DNA of 64,000 nt from Streptomyces griseiscabiei (lineage in GTDB: Bacteria > Actinomycetota > Actinomycetes > Streptomycetales > Streptomycetaceae), in contig NZ_JAGJBZ010000001.1 in assembly GCF_020010925.1 (NCBI RefSeq), forward strand, positions 1,612,001-1,676,000, written 5' to 3'. A program made the translations under genes and the position numbers. Positions 43,522 through 52,791 of this stretch are shown piece by piece. Each line of letters starts with the position of its first letter. Within the stretch, counting starts at the first letter, position 1. The notes below the pieces were generated by a model. That model saw only the letters and a program-made list of their open reading frames with translations, was not told the origin of the DNA and ran no database searches.

Positions 43522-45804
43522 TCAGGGTGTGTCCGTGGTGCGGCTCTGGCGTAGCGCCGCGACCCAGCGGTACAGCTCGGCCGCCTCCTGGCCCCGGCCG
43601 AGTTGTTCCAGGCAGTGGGCCTCGTCGTTGCGGCTGGTGAGGGCGTCGGGGTGGGCGGGGCCGAGGACGTGTTCGCGGGCGTCGGCGACACGGCGGTACT
43701 CGGTGAGGGCGTCGGCCCAGCGGCCGAGCCAGCCGAGGCCGACGGCGACCTCGCGGCGGCTGACGAGGGTGTCGGGGTGGTCCGGGCCGAGGACGCGCTC
43801 GCGCAGGGTGCTCACGTCGCGGGACTCGGCGAGGGCCTCCTCCCAGCGGCCGAGCCGGCCGAGGTTGACACCGAGGCCGTGGCGGGCGCGCAGGGTCTCG
43901 GTGTCGGCGGGACCGTGGACGCGGGTGCGGTCGTCGACCAGGGCGCGGTAGAGGGTGAGCGCGTCGGTGCTGCGGCCGAGCCGCCCGAGGCTGATGCCGA
44001 CCTCGTGACGCGCGGCGAGCGTGTCGGGATGGTCGGGCCCGAGGGCCTGGGCCCGGGTCTCGGCGACCTCCCGGTAGGCCTCCAGCGCCTCCGGCCAGCG
44101 CCCCAACTGGCCGAGGGCGTAGCCGACTTCGTACCGGGTGACCAGGGTGTCGGGGTGGTTGGCGCCGAGGACGCGGGCGCGGGCGGCGGCGACCTCGCTG
44201 GCCATGCGGTACGAGTCCTCAAGCCGGCCGAGCCTGCTGAGGTTGAAGGCGAGGTTGTGGCGGCAGCGCAGGGTGTCCGGGTGGTCGGGTCCGGCGAGGT
44301 GTTCGCGGCTGGCGAGGACCGACGTATAGGCCTGGTGGGCTTCGAAGTGGCGGCCCAACTGCCCCAGCACGTACGCCATTTCCTGCCGGGAGGCGAGGGT
44401 GTCGGGATGGTCGGGCCCCAGGACGTGCTCGCGGACGCGGGCGACATGGGCGAACTCGCGCAGCGCGTCGGCGGGGCGGCCGGTACGGCTGAGGGTGAAG
44501 CCGACCTCGTAACGGCTGGCCAGGGTGTCGGGATGGTCCGGGCCGAGGGCGTGCTCGCGTTCGGCGGCGACCGCCCGGTGCACCTCCCCGGCCTCCGTCC
44601 AGCGGCCGAGGCGCCCCAGGCTGAGGCCCGCGTTGTGCCGCCCGGTGAGAGTGGTGATCAACTCCGGTGACGGGGTGGGCCGTTCGGTGCGTACGGGCTC
44701 TTCGGCGCGGCCGGTGGCGGGGCGGGCGATCCACTCGCCGGTGAGCCCGGCGGAGGCGTCCGGCGGGGTGAGGCCGCCCCGTCCGGTGCCGGTGGCCTTG
44801 TGGCCGGTGGTCATGCCCCGGGTCCAGGACGGCAACCGGGGTTCGCGCGACGGCGGCTGCTCCGGGCGCATCCGAGGACCCGGGGCGGCTTCGGGGAGGG
44901 CGGGGCGTGACACGGCGGTCGGCACGGGGGCGCGGCCCGGGGCCATGACGGTGGCCGCCCGCCCCTCCGCGACCCGGCGGCCCACCTCGCGGGCGTCGTG
45001 CGGTCGTTCCTCCGGCTCCTTGGCGAGCAGGTCCAGGATGATCCGGTCGAGGTAGTCGGGGATCTCGGCACGGTGGCGGCGCGGTGGCGTGGGCGCGGTG
45101 TCGCGGTGGCCCATCAGGACCGCCCAGGCGTCGTCGAGGTCGAAAGGCGGTACCCCGGTGACGATCTCGTAGAGCACACAGCCGAACGAGTAGAGGTCGC
45201 TGCGCTGGTCGACCTCGCCGCCGCTGATCTGTTCCGGTGACATGTAGTGCGGGGTGCCCATGGCGATGCCGGTGCCGGTGAGGCGGGAGGTGAAGGTGAC
45301 GTCGCGGCCCAGGCGGGCGATGCCGAAGTCGCAGATCTTCACGGTGCCGTCGGTGAGGAGCATGATGTTGGCGGGCTTCAGGTCGCGGTGCACGATGCCC
45401 TGCCGGTGGGTGTAGGCGAGGGCCGCGGCCACCTGCCCGGCGATCTCGACGACCTCGGGGACGGCCGGCGGATGGTGTTTGTTGTCCTCCAGGAGCTGGC
45501 TGAGGTTGCGGCCCTCCAGTAACTCCATGACGAGGAACAGCACTCCGTCGGACTCGCCGAAGTCATGGACGACGGTCACCCCCCGGTGCTGGAGGGCGGC
45601 CGCGACGCGTGCCTCGCGCCGGAAGCGTTCCCGCAGGACACGGGTGGCGGACCGGTCGGGCTGGGTGTTGACGGGCTTGAGGCACTTGACCGCGACCAGC
45701 CGCCCCAGCGACTCGTCTCTCGCCCGCCAGACCTCGCCCATCCCTCCGCGCCCGATGAGATCGAGCAGCCGGTACCGGCCCTGGATCAGCCTGGTGTCCC
45801 CCAT
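43522..45804 (-). CDS. Ser/Thr protein kinase with eight TPR_10 repeats
   Basis: A 760-aa cytoplasmic kinase with no membrane segment. The kinase domain covers about residues 8-275: GRGGMGEVWRARD, AVKCLKP (Lys), IVHRDLKPANIML (catalytic Asp), KICDFGIARLG, MGTPHYMSPEQ. A Pro/Arg-rich linker (about 290-410) leads to eight 42-residue repeats built round GPDHPDTLASR, the kinesin-light-chain-type TPR_10. The sixth copy is the most diverged (GPADTETL). The repeats probably bind substrates or partners. The ATG at 45802-45804 directly starts the kinase fold. Confidence 0.9.
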   Translation of the reverse strand: MGDTRLIQGRYRLLDLIGRGGMGEVWRARDESLGRLVAVKCLKPVNTQPDRSATRVLRERFRREARVAAALQHRGVTVVHDFGESDGVLFLVMELLEGRNLSQLLEDNKHHPPAVPEVVEIAGQVAAALAYTHRQGIVHRDLKPANIMLLTDGTVKICDFGIARLGRDVTFTSRLTGTGIAMGTPHYMSPEQISGGEVDQRSDLYSFGCVLYEIVTGVPPFDLDDAWAVLMGHRDTAPTPPRRHRAEIPDYLDRIILDLLAKEPEERPHDAREVGRRVAEGRAATVMAPGRAPVPTAVSRPALPEAAPGPRMRPEQPPSREPRLPSWTRGMTTGHKATGTGRGGLTPPDASAGLTGEWIARPATGRAEEPVRTERPTPSPELITTLTGRHNAGLSLGRLGRWTEAGEVHRAVAAEREHALGPDHPDTLASRYEVGFTLSRTGRPADALREFAHVARVREHVLGPDHPDTLASRQEMAYVLGQLGRHFEAHQAYTSVLASREHLAGPDHPDTLRCRHNLAFNLSRLGRLEDSYRMASEVAAARARVLGANHPDTLVTRYEVGYALGQLGRWPEALEAYREVAETRAQALGPDHPDTLAARHEVGISLGRLGRSTDALTLYRALVDDRTRVHGPADTETLRARHGLGVNLGRLGRWEEALAESRDVSTLRERVLGPDHPDTLVSRREVAVGLGWLGRWADALTEYRRVADAREHVLGPAHPDALTSRNDEAHCLEQLGRGQEAAELYRWVAALRQSRTTDTP

Positions 45805-45866
45805 CGCCGACGATCGCCCCCGTATCCGAATGGACCCGCCCCCCCTGGCCCGTCCAGTATGGCGGC

Positions 45867-46757
45867 CTATCTGCCGACTTTGTACGGTGCCGGGCGGGAG
45901 CCGGGGCCGAGCCGTGACATGGCGCGGAGGATGTGTTTGGGCGGGAGTTGCCAGCGCAGACGGGCGGGAACACAGCGCAGGAAGGTTCCGGTGCGCCGGA
46001 GGCGGCGGGTGACCACGGCCGGTGCGGGACCGGGTCTGCCGTACAACTCGTGGGCGTACGGCGGCAGGGAGGCGTACGCCAGGTTCGCCACGCGCCGCCA
46101 CAGTGCTTCACGTGCCGGTACGAGCAGCGGATGGGTGGGCGGGCGGCGCAGGAAGTCGTCCACGTCCCGTGCCTCGGATCCGGCGGCGAGTTCGGGCCGT
46201 ACCTTCTCGAAGTAGGCCGCCAACTGCTCTACGGTTCCCGGCACTTCGGCAGGGTCGAGGCCCACCAGGCGGGCGCTGACGCGATGTTCGGCGACATAGC
46301 GGTCGGCCGCGGTGTCGGTGAGGGGGTAGCCGGAGCGGCGCAGGATGTGCAGATAGGAGTCGATCTCGGCGCAGTGCACCCACAGCAGCAGGCCGGGTTC
46401 GTCGACGCCATACCGCTCGCCGGTGGCCGGGTCGGTCGCCGAGAGCAGTCGGTGGATCCGCCGGACGCGGGCGCCCGCCTGTTCGGCGGCCTCGGTGGTG
46501 CCGTACGTCGTGGTGCCGACGAAGCTCGCCGTGCGCATCAGCCGGCCCCAGGCGTCCTTGCGGAAGTCGGAGTTCTGCATGACGCCGCGCACCGCGCGCG
46601 GGTGCAGGGCCTGGAGGTACAGCGCGCGGATTCCGGCGATCCACATCACCGGGTCGCCGTGTGCCTGCCAGGTCACGGAGGCGGGCCCGAACAGGCCGGG
46701 GTCGGCCGCGACAGGGGTGCCGCCGGAGCGGTCACCGTGGTCACCTGGGGCATCCAT
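45867..46757 (-). CDS. Oxygenase MpaB/latex-clearing-type (DUF2236) protein
   Basis: A 296-aa helical protein of the ER-bound oxygenase MpaB/Lcp family, whose characterised members carry a b-type haem and cleave isoprenoid chains. Matching blocks are GLFGPASVTWQAHGDPVMWI, ALYLQALHPRAV and FVGTTTYGTTEAAEQA, then LLWVHCAEIDSYLHI with the conserved His. The start is the ATG at 46755-46757. It is in the same direction as the kinase gene, 62 bases away. The native substrate is unknown. Confidence 0.8.
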   Translation of the reverse strand: MDAPGDHGDRSGGTPVAADPGLFGPASVTWQAHGDPVMWIAGIRALYLQALHPRAVRGVMQNSDFRKDAWGRLMRTASFVGTTTYGTTEAAEQAGARVRRIHRLLSATDPATGERYGVDEPGLLLWVHCAEIDSYLHILRRSGYPLTDTAADRYVAEHRVSARLVGLDPAEVPGTVEQLAAYFEKVRPELAAGSEARDVDDFLRRPPTHPLLVPAREALWRRVANLAYASLPPYAHELYGRPGPAPAVVTRRLRRTGTFLRCVPARLRWQLPPKHILRAMSRLGPGSRPAPYKVGR

Positions 46758-47062
46758 GCGGTCAGTGTGACCGGGCTCGCCGCTTGGCACCAGGCCACAT
46801 CCCGTGCGTCGCCCAACCCTCGCGTCGCCCGCTGCCCTCGGTCATGGCGGGGAGGACCGGGCGGAGGTGGCCCACGACACCGAAGCCGGCGGCGATGCGC
46901 AGACGGGACGAGACGGCCTTCCCTGCCTTCCCGGTCCGGCCGATCCGGTGGCGGCGCGGCTTCCAGCCCACGTCGACCGCCTGCTCGGGGCCACGCACAA
47001 CACGGTCACCCCTTCATCGCCCCTTCACGGGTCCTGCTTCCGATGTTCGTCACCGACCCGTG
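46758..47062. other. Intergenic region without a recognisable gene
   Basis: About 305 bases between the MpaB-like start and the end of the Fe-S flavoprotein gene. Several open frames exist on both strands, but none has protein-like composition or a ribosome-binding site. It presumably carries the MpaB-like promoter. Confidence 0.5.
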
Positions 47063-49036
47063 TCAGATCTCGCGACCGGCCCGGTGTCCGTGGACGATGG
47101 CGATCTCGATGTCCCGTGGCTGGTAGCAGTCACCGATCGCCCGGACCTCCGGGTGCTGCTTCACCAGCTGTCGGTAGAGCGAGTCGTCGGCGATGCCGCC
47201 CGCGGCCACGACCACGGTGTCGATGTCGTCGACGCTGTCGGGCTCCCAGGTGACGACATTGAACGTGGTGACCGACTCCTCTTCGATCTCGTGGATCGAG
47301 GTGTGGGTCCGCAGTTCCACCCGTGGGCTGTTCATGAGCGCTTCGAGGAGATGGTGTCGTGCCGGCGACGGCATCTCGGGGGCCACGGTCTCCATCCCGG
47401 TCACGAACCTGACGTTGTGCCGCTTGGCGGCGAGATGGTCGGCCGTGGTGGCCCCTTCCGCCCGGCCACCGACGTCGAACACAAGCACGTTCGGGCCGGC
47501 CAGCGTGTGGTCGGCGAGGACTTCCCGAGCCGTGCGCACGTGCGGGAGGTCTGCGCCGATCACCTCAGGAACGAAGGGCGTGGACCCGGTGGCGACGAGG
47601 ACGACGTCGGGAGACTCGGCCAGGACGGCGTTCGTGTCGGCCTCGACGCCGAGTCGGACATCCACCCCGGCCTTGGGCAGCTGCCGTTCGAACCAGAGGA
47701 TCACCTCCTCGAAGTTGCCGCGATTCGGCGTCGTCATCACGAGATTGACCTGGCCGCCCATACGACGGCCGCGTTCGAACAGGACCACGTCGTGTCCCCG
47801 CGCCGCAGCGGTGCGGGCCGCCTCCATACCGGCCGGTCCGGCGCCGACGATGACGACCCGCTTCGGCTCGTCGACCGGTTCCAGCTCTCCCCACGCCTGC
47901 TCCCGTCCGGTGACGGGGTTGTAGATGCACCCGACGCCGAGACCCTTGTCGACATGGCCGACGCAGGACTGGGTGCAGGCGATACAGGTGCGGATGTCGT
48001 CGATGCGACCCGCACGCGCCTTGTTCGGGAAGTGCGGGTCGGCGATGAGGGTCTTCGCCATTCCCACGATGTCGAGCTTGCCGTCGGCGATGCTCTGCTC
48101 CGCGAAGGCGGGTGAGTCCTGACGACCCGCTCCGATGATCGGCAGTTCGATGCCGGCGTCCTTCATGGCCTCGGACAGGTGGACGAAGGCCCCGGTCTCG
48201 AAGTAGTGGCTGGGCCAGTGCGCGCGGCCGATGCGGGGGACGGAGGTGATGGCCTGCCAGATGTTGATGTAGTCGACGAGCCGCTCCGCTTCGAGGATCC
48301 TCGCCAGCTCGACGTGGTCGGCGAGACTCATGCTGTAGTCCACACCGTCGTCGTAGAGCCGGACGCCGAGGATCCGGTCCTCGCCGATGCCTTGGCGCGT
48401 GACCGCGAGGACCTCCCTGAGGAACCTCATCCGTTCCCGCAGGTCGTTGCCGCCGTACTTGTCGTCGCGGCGATTGCCGTGCGGATGAAGGAAGTTCGCG
48501 AACAGGTAGTCCATGCCGATGGCGAGTTCGATCCCGTCGAACTCGCAGCGCCGCATACGGTCCGCGGCGGCGCCGAACGACTCGACGATCCCTTCCACTT
48601 CGCCGGTCGACAGCTCGTGGGGCATGAACAGGGGCACCGAGTAGTCGGGGGTCGGGACGGGCGAGGGGGCGACGATCTCGCGGCGAAGGAATCCCGCGTG
48701 ATCCATGAGCCGACGTCCACGGTGACCGAGCTGCGCGATGAGAGGGACGTCGAACTCGTGGCACCCCTGCACCATCTTGGTGAACGCGCCCATGGTCGCG
48801 TCGCTGTAGGTGGCCAGCGAGAGTGACGCGTCGCCGTCGTAGACGGGAACCGTGTGCCCGGTGACGATGACACCGGCGCCGCCCTTGGCCCGTTCCCGAA
48901 CGTAGTAGGCGTACGCGTCGGTCGGGGTGCCGTCCCCCAGTTGGAAGTGGGCGGCGTGCCCGGTGTTCATGATGCGGTTCTTCAGGGTGTACGAACCCAC
49001 CTGAATGGGGTTGAAGAGGTGGGGGAAGTCCGTCAT
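47063..49036 (-). CDS. Fe-S old-yellow-enzyme (2,4-dienoyl-CoA reductase/TMADH type)
   Basis: A 657-aa multidomain flavoenzyme. Residues 1-350 form an OYE FMN barrel (LFNPIQVGSYTLKNRIM, then PLIAQLGHRGRR). The 4Fe-4S motif is CIACTQSC followed by a Cys 12 residues on (GVGC). The C-terminal half has two Rossmann motifs (VVIVGAGPAGMEAARTAAAR and a later VLVFDVGG). Relatives reduce C=C bonds (FadH) or demethylate amines (TMADH, N-methylproline demethylase). The ATG at 49036 has AGGAG upstream. It lies beside a LysR gene divergent from a molybdenum-hydroxylase operon, so ring reduction is a plausible role. Confidence 0.85.
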   Translation of the reverse strand: MTDFPHLFNPIQVGSYTLKNRIMNTGHAAHFQLGDGTPTDAYAYYVRERAKGGAGVIVTGHTVPVYDGDASLSLATYSDATMGAFTKMVQGCHEFDVPLIAQLGHRGRRLMDHAGFLRREIVAPSPVPTPDYSVPLFMPHELSTGEVEGIVESFGAAADRMRRCEFDGIELAIGMDYLFANFLHPHGNRRDDKYGGNDLRERMRFLREVLAVTRQGIGEDRILGVRLYDDGVDYSMSLADHVELARILEAERLVDYINIWQAITSVPRIGRAHWPSHYFETGAFVHLSEAMKDAGIELPIIGAGRQDSPAFAEQSIADGKLDIVGMAKTLIADPHFPNKARAGRIDDIRTCIACTQSCVGHVDKGLGVGCIYNPVTGREQAWGELEPVDEPKRVVIVGAGPAGMEAARTAAARGHDVVLFERGRRMGGQVNLVMTTPNRGNFEEVILWFERQLPKAGVDVRLGVEADTNAVLAESPDVVLVATGSTPFVPEVIGADLPHVRTAREVLADHTLAGPNVLVFDVGGRAEGATTADHLAAKRHNVRFVTGMETVAPEMPSPARHHLLEALMNSPRVELRTHTSIHEIEEESVTTFNVVTWEPDSVDDIDTVVVAAGGIADDSLYRQLVKQHPEVRAIGDCYQPRDIEIAIVHGHRAGREI

Positions 49037-49263
49037 GTCAGACTCCTGCGGCTTGTGCGCGAATGAGGTTGAGTTCGTCGAGGCCCCGGCTCTCGATCAG
49101 CGTGAGGTCAAGTGACTCACGTCCCGCCATGCAGGTAAAGCAGGGAAAGATGCATGGAACCGTGAAGAAATACTGATCGGTGCTCGCCCGGCAGCATGAT
49201 CCGCGGCACCCACAGCACCCACAGCCACAGATACGGCAGCGCGTTGATGACCTGCTGCGGGCC

Positions 49264-50187
49264 CTAGCGATCGGTGATGCTCGGCCTGCTCTGCCGGTAC
49301 GCCTCTCGGAGCGCGTCACGCACCGCGACGAGCGCGGGGTTGCGGTGGGAGCCGGCCCGGCAGGTGGTGACGATCTGCCGTACGTGGGAGGCGGCCATCT
49401 GGCGCAGGTGGAAGCCCGGTTCGCGGTCGAACCAGGTGAGGTCCGGCAGGAACGCCGCCGCGTGGCCGCTCGCCACGAGTCGCGCCTGCACCAGTACGTC
49501 AGAGGTTTCGTGCGCCACTCTTGGTTCGAAGCCGGCCTGGCGGCAGGTGGCCATGGCCCAGTCGCGCCCCGGACTGCCTTCCGGCTCCAGAACCCAGGGG
49601 CGGTCGGCGAAATCGGTGAGAACCACCTCGCTCGGTTCGCGCCCCTCGGGCGGGCGCAGGAACGCGACGCGGATGGGATCTTCGGCCACCACGTCGAAGT
49701 CCATCTCGCTGGAGCGGCTGGTCGGATAGTCGAGGTAGTTCTCGCCGCAGACCAGATCGAACTCGCGGGCCAGCAGAGCGGGGAGCGCGACTTCGGGTTC
49801 GGCCTGGGTGAACTGGACCTTCAGTCCGGGGTGGCCTTCCGCCAGCGAGGTCAGCGTCACGGGCACGAGCGCGAGCGCGGCGGTCTGCACCGTGGCGAGT
49901 CGGATCGTGCCCACGACGTTGTCCAGCGACGCGAGGATGTCCGTCTCGGCGCGCTCCAACTGCTCCAGCACGGCGGCTGTGTAGGCGACGAGGATGTGCG
50001 CTTGATCAGTGAGCCTGATGCGCCGCCCGTCCGGCTCGAAGAGCCTGACTCCGATCTCCTCCTCCAGCACGGCGAGTTGCTGGGAGACGGCCGACGGGCT
50101 GTAGGCCAGCGCGGCGGCCACCGAGGTGACGGTGCCGCGCTGCGCCAGCTCTCGGAGCAACCGCATGCGGTGGAGATCGAACCTCAC
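49264..50187 (-). CDS. LysR-type transcriptional regulator
   Basis: A 307-aa regulator with the N-terminal HTH FDLHRMRLLRELAQRGTVTS, then AAALAYSPSAVSQQLAVLEEE, and a full effector domain (EGHPGLKVQFTQAEPEVALPAL). The start is a GTG at 50185-50187. It diverges from the tautomerase-to-XdhC operon, the classical layout for a LysR activator of a catabolic operon. The Fe-S flavoprotein gene lies downstream in its own direction. Dyads in the gap (50211-50251) are candidate binding sites. Confidence 0.9.
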   Translation of the reverse strand: MRFDLHRMRLLRELAQRGTVTSVAAALAYSPSAVSQQLAVLEEEIGVRLFEPDGRRIRLTDQAHILVAYTAAVLEQLERAETDILASLDNVVGTIRLATVQTAALALVPVTLTSLAEGHPGLKVQFTQAEPEVALPALLAREFDLVCGENYLDYPTSRSSEMDFDVVAEDPIRVAFLRPPEGREPSEVVLTDFADRPWVLEPEGSPGRDWAMATCRQAGFEPRVAHETSDVLVQARLVASGHAAAFLPDLTWFDREPGFHLRQMAASHVRQIVTTCRAGSHRNPALVAVRDALREAYRQSRPSITDR

Positions 50188-50210
50188 GCTCCGAACCTAC
50201 CATGCAGGAA

Positions 50211-50251
50211 ATCTTAAAGATACCGGACATGTTTCCGCGCTATTCATGAAT
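50211..50251. promoter_or_regulatory. Paired palindromes in the LysR/catabolic-operon gap
   Basis: ATCTTAAAGAT (50211-50221) and the perfect ATTCATGAAT (50242-50251) lie in an AT-rich island of the divergent region. LysR proteins typically bind two such sites in the shared promoter. Assignment to this LysR protein is inferred from position. Confidence 0.45.
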
Positions 50252-50343
50252 CAATCGTCGCGGCATCCTGAGGTGCACCGCGGCGCCTACGCGATGCACA
50301 CGGTCCGGAAGGGCGCTCGGGCTCGTTCGAATGGGAGAGCGCT

Positions 50344-50532
50344 GTGCCGTTGGTGGATGTGACGTGGTACGAGGGGCGCTCGCCCGAGCAGAAGGAGAAG
50401 CTCGCGCGCGCGATCTGCGAGGCCTTCGTGGAGATCGGCGACGCGCGCCCGGACACGGTGCACGTGATCTTTCGGGACATCGACCCCGCCCAGTGGTTCA
50501 AGTCGGCAGGACTGTTGAAGGAGGAGCGATGA
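50344..50532 (+). CDS. 4-oxalocrotonate tautomerase-like protein
   Basis: A 62-aa tautomerase-superfamily monomer. After removal of the initiator the catalytic Pro1 is N-terminal (PLVDVTWYEG), followed by RSPEQKEKLARAICEAFVEIG and VHVIFRDIDPAQWF. These enzymes interconvert keto and enol forms of ring-cleavage products. The start is a GTG with GGGAGAG upstream. It is the first gene of the operon and overlaps the next start by four bases (ATGA). Confidence 0.85.
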   Translation: MPLVDVTWYEGRSPEQKEKLARAICEAFVEIGDARPDTVHVIFRDIDPAQWFKSAGLLKEER

Positions 50533-51101
50533 CCCTGCGGATCCGCAAGATCCTGACCGTCCGGGAAGAGACCCGGTCCGAGGGCGGCCAGGACGCCGAC
50601 CGGCCTCTCGTCAAGGCGGCCGCGATCGCCGTACTGAGCAATCCCTACGCGGACCGGCCCTACTCGCACGATCTCGCACGCGTCACGGACGACAACTACG
50701 AGCTCGGGCGCCTCCTGGCCACCACCGCCGCCCAGACCCTCGGCCTGGAGGTCGAGGGCTACGGCAAGGCGTCCCTCGTGGGCGCCGACGGGGAGATCGA
50801 GCACGGCGTCGCCCACAAGATCGGCGAGTTCGGCCGGGGCGTCCGCGACGCGGTGGGGGGCGAGGCGTGGATCTCCTCGGTCAGCAAGCGCTGCGGCCCC
50901 GGCGTACAGGTCGACGTCCCTCTGGCCCACAAGGACGAGATCTGGGTCCGCTCGCACTACGACGCCTTCACCCTGTTCGTGCCCGACGCACCGCTCGCGG
51001 ACGAGGTGGCCGTCGTCGTCGCCGTCTCCTCCCGCGGCCGGCTCAACGACCGCGTCGGCGGCATGACCGTCGAGGACGTCAAGAACCGGGAGAAATCATG
51101 A
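50529..51101 (+). CDS. AA_synth (PF06684-type) family protein
   Basis: A 190-aa protein matching the poorly named amino acid synthesis family: RKILTVREETRSEGG, AAIAVLSNPYA, GYGKASLVGADGEIEHG, AHKDEIWVRSHYD. The biochemical function of the family is not established to my knowledge. The ATG overlaps the tautomerase stop, and its own stop overlaps the amidohydrolase ATG, so all three are co-translated. Confidence 0.78.
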   Translation: MTLRIRKILTVREETRSEGGQDADRPLVKAAAIAVLSNPYADRPYSHDLARVTDDNYELGRLLATTAAQTLGLEVEGYGKASLVGADGEIEHGVAHKIGEFGRGVRDAVGGEAWISSVSKRCGPGVQVDVPLAHKDEIWVRSHYDAFTLFVPDAPLADEVAVVVAVSSRGRLNDRVGGMTVEDVKNREKS

Positions 51102-52246
51102 GCACCCTCGACATCGTCAATCTCGCCGGCGCCGTCAGCGGCCGGCTCGGTGACCCGCTCATGGGGATCGAATCGGTCCGCTGCGTCGCCGGGAGGATCA
51201 CGGCGCTCGGTGTCGAAGGTGACGGCGACGCCGACGTCACCCTCGACGCCAACGGCGCGATCCTCGCCCCGGGCCTCATCGACACGCATGTGCACGTCAC
51301 CTTCGGCGACTGGACTCCCCGACAGCAGACCGTCGGCTGGATCGAGAGCTATATGCACGGCGGCACGACCCTGATGATGTCGGCCTCCGAGATCCACGTC
51401 CCCGGGCGTCCCAGCGACCGCGCCGGGCTCAAGGGCCTCGCGATCGCGGCGCAGCGGTCGTGGGAGAACATCCGTCCGGGCGGCGTCAAGGTCCTCGGCG
51501 GTTCGGTCATCATCAGCCCCTCCCTGAGGGAAGAGGACTTCGCGGAACTGGCCGCCGAGCGGGTCGGGCTGGCGAAGGTGGGATTCGGCGCCTTCGCGTC
51601 CCAGTCGCAGGCGGCCCCGCTCGTCCGCGCGGCCCAGGCCGCCGGGTTCATCGTCATGAACCACACGGGCGGCGCGTCCGTGCCCGGGTCCGCGGCCGTC
51701 TCGCTCGACGACGTCATCGCGCTCGGCTGCGACATCGTCGGCCATGCGAACGGTGGCACGACCTCCCTCCCCGACGAGCATCTCAAGGCCGTCTTCGAGG
51801 CTCCCGGAGCGCTCCAGCTGGTCCAGGCCGGCAACCTGCGCTCCAGCCTGCTGATGCTGGAGATCGCCAAGGAGCGCGGCGAACTCGACCGCATCCTGAT
51901 CGCCACCGACTCCCCCACCGGCACCGGTGTGATGCCGCTCGGCATGATCAAGACGGTCGCCGAGTTCTCCTCCCTCGGTGGCCTCGGCGCCACGGACGCC
52001 CTCGCGCTCGCCACCGGGAACGGCGGCCGGGTGCTCCGCCGCGACGAGGGCGTCATCGAGATCGGCCGCCCCGCCGACTTCGTGCTCCTGCAGCCGCCCA
52101 GCGGAGGCGTCGCCGGTGACGCGCTCTCCGCCATCGAACGGGGGGACATCCCCGGCATCGCCGGTGTCGTCATCGACGGCGAGGTCCGGGCGCTGCGGTC
52201 CCGCAACACCCCGGCCCCGGCCCGGCTCGCGACCCAACGGTCCTGA
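51098..52246 (+). CDS. Enamidase-like amidohydrolase
   Basis: A 382-aa amidohydrolase. Metal ligands are visible: GLIDTHVHVTFG (His-x-His), a probable carbamylated Lys in VGLAKVGFGAF, His in FIVMNHTGGAS, His in CDIVGHANGG, and Asp in LIATDSPTGTG. This pattern resembles enamidase of bacterial nicotinate fermentation, which opens 6-oxo-1,4,5,6-tetrahydronicotinate. Other cyclic amides are possible. The ATG at 51098 overlaps the preceding TGA and has GGGAGAA upstream. The nearby molybdenum hydroxylase supports an N-heterocycle route. Confidence 0.8.
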   Translation: MSTLDIVNLAGAVSGRLGDPLMGIESVRCVAGRITALGVEGDGDADVTLDANGAILAPGLIDTHVHVTFGDWTPRQQTVGWIESYMHGGTTLMMSASEIHVPGRPSDRAGLKGLAIAAQRSWENIRPGGVKVLGGSVIISPSLREEDFAELAAERVGLAKVGFGAFASQSQAAPLVRAAQAAGFIVMNHTGGASVPGSAAVSLDDVIALGCDIVGHANGGTTSLPDEHLKAVFEAPGALQLVQAGNLRSSLLMLEIAKERGELDRILIATDSPTGTGVMPLGMIKTVAEFSSLGGLGATDALALATGNGGRVLRRDEGVIEIGRPADFVLLQPPSGGVAGDALSAIERGDIPGIAGVVIDGEVRALRSRNTPAPARLATQRS

Positions 52247-52273
52247 CTCCTCCCGACGCGCAAAGGACACGCC

Positions 52274-52777
52274 GTGGACCTGAAGACACTTCGTACGACC
52301 GAACAGCGGTGGGAGATCGCCGTCCTGAGCGGCCCCAACACGACCAGGCAGTTCCCGCCCGCCGACGCGTTCGAGCGTGAGCTGCGCACATGGGGCGACA
52401 GCCTCGGGATCGCGGTCCGGCACTTCCGGTCCAACCACGAGGGCGAGCTGCTGGAGTACGTCCACGCGAACGCCGCCCAGGTCAACGGGTTCCTCGTGAA
52501 CCCCGGCGGCCTGGTGCGCGTCGGCGAGTCCCTGCGGCACGTCCTCAAGGACGCCGGGAAGCCCGCCATCGAGCTGCACCTGAACCAGGAGGAGCTCCGC
52601 GGCGAGTCGATCTTCGCTCCCAGCGTCACCGGCGTCTTCGCCGGACCCGACCGGCACGCGGTCCTTGGAGCCCTGGTGGCCCTCTCCCTCGCGCTCGACG
52701 ACCTCGACTTCCTCAACCCCGGGGGAACGAGCGAGATCAACCGCTCGCACGGCAACCCGCGTTCTCTCTACGGCTGA
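52274..52777 (+). CDS. Type II dehydroquinase-fold protein 1, catalytic His missing
   Basis: A 167-aa protein with the flavodoxin-like DHQase II plan: VLSGPNTTRQF, RSNHEGELLEYVH, GFLVNPGGLVRV, ELHLNQ. True enzymes have a Tyr in the first loop and a catalytic His in NPGA-xTHTS; here the loop lacks Tyr and the His position is occupied by Val-Arg-Val. The HxxN-type block ELHLNQ is kept. It should not be named aroQ: a shikimate role is unlikely and a new hydrolase or lyase role in this operon is more plausible. GTG start at 52274 with AAGGA upstream. Confidence 0.8.
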   Translation: MDLKTLRTTEQRWEIAVLSGPNTTRQFPPADAFERELRTWGDSLGIAVRHFRSNHEGELLEYVHANAAQVNGFLVNPGGLVRVGESLRHVLKDAGKPAIELHLNQEELRGESIFAPSVTGVFAGPDRHAVLGALVALSLALDDLDFLNPGGTSEINRSHGNPRSLYG

Positions 52778-52791
52778 CCCGGAGGCTTCCC

